DNA of 10,812 bases, taken from contig DQHW01000017.1 of NCBI GenBank assembly GCA_003524305.1, forward strand, positions 81,396-92,207. Direction: 5' to 3'. Position numbers and translations under genes: made by a program. Positions 6,093 to 10,812 of this stretch are shown in pieces; the first letter of the stretch is position 1; each line of letters starts with the position of its first letter. This DNA is from Anaerolineaceae bacterium. Its GTDB lineage: Bacteria; Chloroflexota; Anaerolineae; Anaerolineales; Anaerolineaceae. The notes under the pieces were generated by a model, which did not search any database, was not told the origin of the DNA, and saw nothing but the letters and a program-made list of their open reading frames with translations.

Positions 6093-6732
6093 TCCATCGG
6101 AAATACCAGCGGCTCCTGATCTGAGCTTTGAAAAAAGTTTATGGTTAAATAATATTTACCATGTAGCGGGGATTGATGAAGCCGGAAGAGGGGCGTGGGC
6201 TGGCCCAGTTTTTGCGGCAGCCGTAATGCTGCCCTGCGATCCAACCCTCGAAAGCAGCCTGGCTGGTGTTCGCGATTCCAAACAACTTACCCCCCAAAAA
6301 CGCACTCAACTTGCATTGATTGTCAAACAGTTTGCCCTGGCGTACGCTGTTGCACAAGCAGATGCCCGAGAAATTGACGAAATAGGCATCTTACCTGCCA
6401 ATTGCCTGGCAATGATGCGGGCTGTACTTGCTTTGCATATTCAACCGGAGCACTTATTAATTGATGCCATGTTCCTGCCTGATCTCGAAATGGGTCAGAC
6501 TTCGTTGATCAAAGGCGATCAGCGAAGCCTTAGTGTCGCAGCAGCATCCATCCTTGCTAAAACCGAAAGGGACGCCTGGATGGTCGCCGCCCATGAAAAA
6601 TATCAGGAATATCGATTTGATTTGCATAAGGGTTATGGTACAAAAATCCACCAAACGGCATTGCGCCTTGCAGGCATCTGTGATTTGCATCGAAAAACTT
6701 ATAAACCCATCAGCGACTTGATCAATAAATAA
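6076..6732 (+). CDS. rnhB: Ribonuclease HII
   Basis: RNase HII cuts the RNA strand of RNA-DNA hybrids and nicks 5' of single ribonucleotides misinserted in DNA, starting ribonucleotide excision repair. The 218-residue protein has the complete acidic active site: Asp34 and Glu35 in AGIDEAGRGAWAGPV, Asp130 in LLIDA, and Asp166 in AAASILAKTERDAWM. RDSKQLTPQKR (66-76), HKGYGTKIH (184-192) and the final LHRKTYKP (204-211) also match the family. The gene overlaps the end of the upstream glycosyltransferase by 17 bp and has no Shine-Dalgarno, so translation is probably coupled or reinitiated. Its link to the two glycosylation genes is likely positional only. A strong terminator starts at its stop codon. 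Confidence 0.97.
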   Translation: MRNKFDPSEIPAAPDLSFEKSLWLNNIYHVAGIDEAGRGAWAGPVFAAAVMLPCDPTLESSLAGVRDSKQLTPQKRTQLALIVKQFALAYAVAQADAREIDEIGILPANCLAMMRAVLALHIQPEHLLIDAMFLPDLEMGQTSLIKGDQRSLSVAAASILAKTERDAWMVAAHEKYQEYRFDLHKGYGTKIHQTALRLAGICDLHRKTYKPISDLINK

Positions 6733-6763
6733 AAAAGTGATGGCCATGGCCATCACTTTTTTA
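6730..6763. terminator. Bidirectional intrinsic terminator
   Basis: GTGATGGCCATGGCCATCAC (6737-6756) is a perfect palindrome flanked by AAAAAA (6731-6736) and TTTTTT (6757-6762), with T6730 and A6763 also complementary. On either strand the RNA is a GC-rich hairpin followed by a U-tract. It serves rnhB (its stop codon is the first bases of the palindrome) and the convergent ATPase gene, whose stop lies 12 bp beyond. Confidence 0.92.
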
Positions 6764-6774
6764 GAGAAAGCAGA

Positions 6775-9621
6775 TTACTTGCGTTTTCTTCCGTAAAGAG
6801 CCCACTTGGTAATTTCAGCCACAACTGAAGGGATGAGCAGCAAGGGCAGAATCATGGACCATTCAGTCCATCCAAGTGGAGTAGTCTGGAAGACCGGATT
6901 CAAGAATGGCACATAAACCACTGCCAGCAGAAGAACGAATGAAAGCAGCACGGCCCAGTTCATCCATTTGTTTGAGAAGACGCCAATCTTGAGCAGCGGA
7001 TAGCGTTCAGATCTGGCGGTGAAGGCTCGCAGCAATTCTGAGGCAGATAAAGTCAGGAAGGCCATTGTCTCAGCATAGGGCAAACGCGTAGCCAAAGGAA
7101 TATCGGTGTGCATTAATCCGCGCCAAAATGCGAACAAGGTGACGCCAGCGATGGCAAGGGTTTGTATGACAACACCGATAGCCATCTGCTTATTAATGAT
7201 CGGTTCCTTCGGTGGACGAGGTTTCTGATCCATGATATCAGGATCACCTTTTTCAGTTCCAAGTGCCAGGGCAGGTGCGCCGTCTGAAATCAAATTTAAC
7301 CAAAGAAGCTGCACAGGCACCAACGGAGAGAGTTGTTCAGTTGTGAGTTCAGGGAATAGTAGTTTTCCAAAGGCTGTTGGCAAGAAGATGATCAAAATCT
7401 CACCCATGTTGCATGAGATCAAATAATAAACAAACTTGCGGATGTTGGCATAGATGATGCGCCCTTGTTCAACTGCAGAAACGATACTGACATAGTTGTC
7501 GTCGGTGAGCACCATATCGGCAGTGTCTTTGGCAACATCTGTGCCGGTGATACCCATCGAAACACCGATGTCGGCTTGCTTGATTGCAGGGGCATCATTG
7601 ACACCATCGCCGGTCATGGCAACCACTTCACCATTTGCCTGTAGTGCATTGACGATACGCATCTTGTGTTCAGGTGAAACCCGTGCGAACACGTCGGTTT
7701 CTTCCACTTCAATGATTAATTGCTTGTCATCAATTTCATCAAGTTGAGCGCCCGTGAGCACTTTGTGGCCGGGTCGAAGCAGCCCGATGCTTTCGGCGAT
7801 GGCACGTGCAGTGTTCGGGTAATCGCCGGTGATCATCAGTGTACGGATGCCGGCTTTAGCGGCGGTCAGCAGCGCTGGTTTTACTTCAGGTCTGGCGGGA
7901 TCAATCATGCCGATCAAACCGGCAAAGATCAAGTCTTTTTCAAGGTCTTTGCTGTTCAATTCAGTTGGGGTGTCGTTTACCAGTCTGTAAGCAACGCCAA
8001 TCACACGCAGAGCGTCTTTGGTCATGAGGTCATTGGCATCTAATATCTGTTTACGCCCAGCCTCATCCAGGGGGGCGGCTGATTTACCATCCGTGGATTG
8101 CATCTGGTTGCAGAGTTTTAAGACCACATCAGGGGCACCCTTGACTGCAACAACTTGCATATTCTTATAGGTTGAATCCACGAAAGGCGAAATATCATCC
8201 AGTTTGGGGTTAGCAATCGTATGAATGGTAATCATGCGTTTGCGTTCTGAATCGAACGGAACTTCGTTTTTGCGCGGATAGGCATTATTAAGTGCTTTTG
8301 AACCAGCGCCTGCTTTATAAGCTGCAACTAATATGGAGCCTTCTGTTGGATCGCCGATCATACGGTATTCGGTCTCGTCATCTCCGCTGGTTTCTTCGAG
8401 AAGCGCATCATTATTGAGGGCACCTACCCATAAAGCAGATTTAACTGCTGGAAATTGATCGAGATCAACTTTTTTGCCGTCAACCTTGAATTCTCCTTTG
8501 GGGGCATAACCCTGGCCAGTCACTTCGACGAACTGTCCAGCTACCCAAATGCGGGTTACTGTCATTTCGTTTTGAGTCAGGGTGCCAGTCTTATCTGAGC
8601 AAATGATGGTTGCAGAACCGAGGGTTTCAACCGATGACAACCGGCGGATGAGTGCATGCCGTTTGATCATTTCTTGCATACCCAACGCCAGACTGATGGT
8701 TACAATGGCGGGCAGACCTTCTGGCACTGCTGCGATAGCCAGGCTGACAGCAATCATGAACAGTTCAAGTGGATTGCCGCCTTCAAGAATGCCGACACCA
8801 AAAACGATAGCACAAACGATCAGGCAGGCCCAACCGAGTGTTTTGCCAAGTTGATCCAAACGTTTCTGAAGAGGAGTTTCTTCTTCGTGAACCGACTGAA
8901 GCATATTGGCGATTAATCCCAATTGAGTGTGCATGCCTGTGCTGGTAACTACGCCGTGTCCGCGGCCGTAGGAGATCACGGTACCCATGTAGACCGTGTT
9001 TTTGCGGTCACCAAGTGAAGACTTGACTTCAAGGGTGAGTGAAGCATTCTTCTGAACTGGTACAGATTCACCAGTCAAAGCGGCTTCTTCAACCCGCATA
9101 TTCACTGCTTCGAGCAACCTCAAGTCAGCCGGGACAAAATTTCCGGCTTCAAGAAAGACAATATCTCCTGGCACCAACTGATGTGAAGGAACTGAAATTC
9201 GTTTTCCATCTCTCATCACCTGGGCATCTGGTGCAGCCATCTTTTTTAAAGCAGCCAGGGCTTCTTCTGCCCGTGATTCCTGGATGACGCCGAGGACTGC
9301 GTTCAAGATGACAATTAGTAGAATCGCTCCAGAATCCACCCATTCTCCAAGGATCATGGAGATGACTGCCGCCACGATGAGCAAAATAATCACGAAAGAT
9401 TTTAATTGGGCAAAAACGAGCTGCAGAAAAGTGGCTCTTGGTTTTTCTCGAAGTTGATTTAACCCGTGTATTTGCTGGCGTTTTTCTACTTCGGAGGCGG
9501 TTAACCCTTTTACCGATGTTGTATCTAGTCGGTTTAAAACCTCATCCGCACTTAGCGAATACCAGGTTACCGAAAGGTCTTCCGCAGAAGTTAAAGCGGC
9601 ATCTTGTTTCTTTGCAATCAT
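6775..9621 (-). CDS. SERCA-type Ca2+-transporting P-type ATPase
   Basis: This 948-residue type IIA P-type ATPase should export Ca2+ from the cytoplasm using ATP. It has an N-terminal cation-ATPase domain (about 15-75), the actuator TGES (183-186), the phosphorylation site CSDKTGTLT with Asp343, nucleotide-domain KGAPD (494-498), and the hinge GDGVNDAPAIKQADIG (671-686). Helices M1-M2, M3-M4 and six C-terminal segments are evident. Ca2+ ligands align with SERCA: Glu301 in VPEGLP (E309), Asn738 and Glu741 in SCNMGEIL (N768, E771), Asn776, Ser779 and Asp780 in LNLISDG (N796, T799, D800), and Glu862 in ASELLRAF (E908). This points to two Ca2+ sites rather than an H+ or Mg2+ pump. AGGAG (9630-9634) precedes the ATG by 8 nt. 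It lies 33 bp after glgC and may share its transcript. Confidence 0.92.
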   Translation of the reverse strand: MIAKKQDAALTSAEDLSVTWYSLSADEVLNRLDTTSVKGLTASEVEKRQQIHGLNQLREKPRATFLQLVFAQLKSFVIILLIVAAVISMILGEWVDSGAILLIVILNAVLGVIQESRAEEALAALKKMAAPDAQVMRDGKRISVPSHQLVPGDIVFLEAGNFVPADLRLLEAVNMRVEEAALTGESVPVQKNASLTLEVKSSLGDRKNTVYMGTVISYGRGHGVVTSTGMHTQLGLIANMLQSVHEEETPLQKRLDQLGKTLGWACLIVCAIVFGVGILEGGNPLELFMIAVSLAIAAVPEGLPAIVTISLALGMQEMIKRHALIRRLSSVETLGSATIICSDKTGTLTQNEMTVTRIWVAGQFVEVTGQGYAPKGEFKVDGKKVDLDQFPAVKSALWVGALNNDALLEETSGDDETEYRMIGDPTEGSILVAAYKAGAGSKALNNAYPRKNEVPFDSERKRMITIHTIANPKLDDISPFVDSTYKNMQVVAVKGAPDVVLKLCNQMQSTDGKSAAPLDEAGRKQILDANDLMTKDALRVIGVAYRLVNDTPTELNSKDLEKDLIFAGLIGMIDPARPEVKPALLTAAKAGIRTLMITGDYPNTARAIAESIGLLRPGHKVLTGAQLDEIDDKQLIIEVEETDVFARVSPEHKMRIVNALQANGEVVAMTGDGVNDAPAIKQADIGVSMGITGTDVAKDTADMVLTDDNYVSIVSAVEQGRIIYANIRKFVYYLISCNMGEILIIFLPTAFGKLLFPELTTEQLSPLVPVQLLWLNLISDGAPALALGTEKGDPDIMDQKPRPPKEPIINKQMAIGVVIQTLAIAGVTLFAFWRGLMHTDIPLATRLPYAETMAFLTLSASELLRAFTARSERYPLLKIGVFSNKWMNWAVLLSFVLLLAVVYVPFLNPVFQTTPLGWTEWSMILPLLLIPSVVAEITKWALYGRKRK

Positions 9622-9629
9622 TTGTTGAA

Positions 9630-9634
9630 CTCCT
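9630..9634 (-). promoter_or_regulatory. Ribosome binding site of the Ca2+ ATPase gene
   Basis: The minus strand reads AGGAG 8 nt before the ATG at 9621, within the 33-bp gap after the glgC stop. It fixes the start and shows the ATPase can be translated independently from a glgC readthrough mRNA. No promoter or terminator is seen in this gap. Confidence 0.8.
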
Positions 9635-9654
9635 GTACAAAAATATGAAAATCA

Positions 9655-10812
9655 CTAAGGTGCAATGACTGTGCCGGGCAAAATTTGCGAATTTTTCGGG
9701 ATTACAACAATTCCATCCCGGACCACCCACTGGGCGCCATCCATCTCTGAACCACGCGGGAAAGGATGAATGATTACACCGTCACCCAGGCGTGCATTTT
9801 TATCGATGATTGCGCCTTCTATGGAGCAATCACAACCAATATGTAGAGGCAGCTTTTTTCCTTCGGCGGCCCAATCTCTTTCATAGTAGTCATTTCCCAT
9901 TAAGATACAATCTTTGATCTTGACTCCGCTGCATATCTGACTACGTAGACCAATTATTGAATGTTTAATGGATGCATTTTCAATACGACAGCCTTCTGAG
10001 AGCATCGTGTCTTCCATCACACAGTTGGTCATCACAGAACCCGGCAGAAAACGAGGATGGCTGTAGATCGGGTTGGAAGGATCAAAGAAATTAAAGGGCG
10101 GATTCGGCATGGCCAGCGCCAAATTGGTATCGTAAAAAGTACGAATGGTTCCTATATCTTCCCAGAATCCCTCAAAGTCGTATCCGTAAACCGAGTGTGT
10201 GTTAATCGCAGACGGAATTACTTCACCGCCGAAATCGTCATCTGTGTTGGTCTCAAGAAGATCAATCAACACATCCGTTTTGAAGAGATAAATTCCCATT
10301 GAACCGAGATACGGTTTTTCGGGATCTTCTCGACTTACTGCATATTCAAGTGTTTTAAGATCTTTTGGTTTTTCAAAGAAATCGGTGATCTTGTTGGCAG
10401 AATCCCGTTTTAAAATTCCAAAACGGGGAGCGTCATCTTTGCTGACAGGCTGAACGGCTACGGTGATATCAGCATTTTGGCTGACGTGAAAATCTGCCAT
10501 CTTCGCGAAATCCATGCGGTAAAGATGATCACCGGCCAGAATTAAAACATACTTGGCTCTTGAAGATCGAATTTCTGGTAACTGTTTGCGAACAGCATCA
10601 GCGGTTCCCTGGTACCAGGCCATATTACCCATGGTTTGTTCTGCTGCCCAAATCTGCACCCACCCTTGATGAAAGGCGTCGAAATTATAAGTGCGGACGA
10701 TATGACGATGAAGAGAGATTGAATTAAATTGTGTTAGAACCCCAATTCGAAGGATGCCAGAATTAATACAATTGCTGATGGGAATGTCGATCAAACGATA
10801 TTTGCCTGCCAT
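9655..10812 (-). CDS. glgC: Glucose-1-phosphate adenylyltransferase (ADP-glucose pyrophosphorylase), 5' end beyond window
   Basis: GlgC makes ADP-glucose from ATP and glucose-1-phosphate, the committed step of bacterial glycogen synthesis. The 385 visible residues begin at AGKYRLIDIPISNC, normally about 35-40 residues into the protein, so the Met at the edge is internal and the N-terminal nucleotide-binding GGxG segment lies outside. Visible landmarks are WYQGTADAVRKQL (67-79), LILAGDHLYRMDF (90-102), the glucose-1-phosphate-binding FEKPK (146-150), YLGSMGIYLFKTD (168-180), DDFGGEVIPSA (192-202) and FWEDIGTIRTFYDTNLAL (216-233), then a left-handed beta-helix C-terminal domain (about 255-385). 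The LTQFNSISLHRHI, EDIGTI and IIDKNARLGDGV wording resembles plant and cyanobacterial enzymes more than E. coli GlgC. The stop is followed 33 bp later by the Ca2+ ATPase gene. Confidence 0.95.
   Translation of the reverse strand: MAGKYRLIDIPISNCINSGILRIGVLTQFNSISLHRHIVRTYNFDAFHQGWVQIWAAEQTMGNMAWYQGTADAVRKQLPEIRSSRAKYVLILAGDHLYRMDFAKMADFHVSQNADITVAVQPVSKDDAPRFGILKRDSANKITDFFEKPKDLKTLEYAVSREDPEKPYLGSMGIYLFKTDVLIDLLETNTDDDFGGEVIPSAINTHSVYGYDFEGFWEDIGTIRTFYDTNLALAMPNPPFNFFDPSNPIYSHPRFLPGSVMTNCVMEDTMLSEGCRIENASIKHSIIGLRSQICSGVKIKDCILMGNDYYERDWAAEGKKLPLHIGCDCSIEGAIIDKNARLGDGVIIHPFPRGSEMDGAQWVVRDGIVVIPKNSQILPGTVIAP

Noticed and set aside
7720..8043. Plus-strand open frame inside the Ca2+ ATPase gene
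   Set aside because: The ATPase is continuous and motif-complete on the other strand; this frame has no motif and no ribosome site that I can see.
6775..9621. Mg2+ (MgtA-like) or H+ P-type ATPase
   Set aside because: VPEGLP in M4, NxxE in M5, NxxSD in M6 and Glu862 in M8 match the Ca2+ (SERCA) pattern.

Overview
The window looks like ordinary chromosome from a free-living bacterium of moderate GC. My best guess is Chloroflexota, class Anaerolineae. The grounds are a stand-alone DUF4332 helix-hairpin-helix protein, a plant/cyanobacterial-style GlgC, and an exported esterase carried on a Pro/Thr-rich lipoprotein linker. This is inferred from sequence style, not from a search. Two genes are cut by the window edges: gatA at the left and glgC at the right. 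No insertion sequence, prophage, CRISPR array or defence system is visible.

Layout. On the minus strand (1-1019), gatC and gatA form a translationally coupled pair for two subunits of the Asp/Glu-tRNA amidotransferase. Diverging from gatC, on the plus strand (1135-2137), are a DUF4332 protein and a YjjX/DUF84 (deoxy)inosine/xanthosine triphosphatase, separated by a perfect 20-bp palindrome. An esterase lipoprotein (2148-3071, minus) converges on the phosphatase gene with only 10 bp between the stops. A tRNA-Pro(UGG) gene (3127-3199, plus) has its own promoter and an intrinsic terminator.

The plus strand from 3286 to 6732 is a tight cluster of three genes: a large polytopic membrane protein with a TPR tail (GT-C-like), an ALG5-type family-2 glycosyltransferase that starts on the stop codon of the first, and rnhB, which overlaps the glycosyltransferase by 17 bp. 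The first two suggest a lipid-linked-sugar module: the cytoplasmic enzyme would charge a polyprenyl phosphate with a sugar and the membrane protein would use it outside. RNase HII appears to be a housekeeping passenger. A perfect A/T-flanked palindrome at 6730-6763 ends this cluster and also ends the convergent minus-strand unit.

That minus-strand unit (10812 to 6775) is glgC followed 33 bp later by a SERCA-type Ca2+ P-type ATPase with its own Shine-Dalgarno. All the Ca2+-ligand positions I can align are kept, apart from a Thr-to-Ser change.

Most genes are well-known families. The items most worth a second look are the apparently leaderless gatC transcript, the overlapping divergent -10 elements at the tRNA promoter, the GT-C/TPR plus ALG5-like pair, and the two perfect palindromes. 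I did not find evidence for a new biological system.
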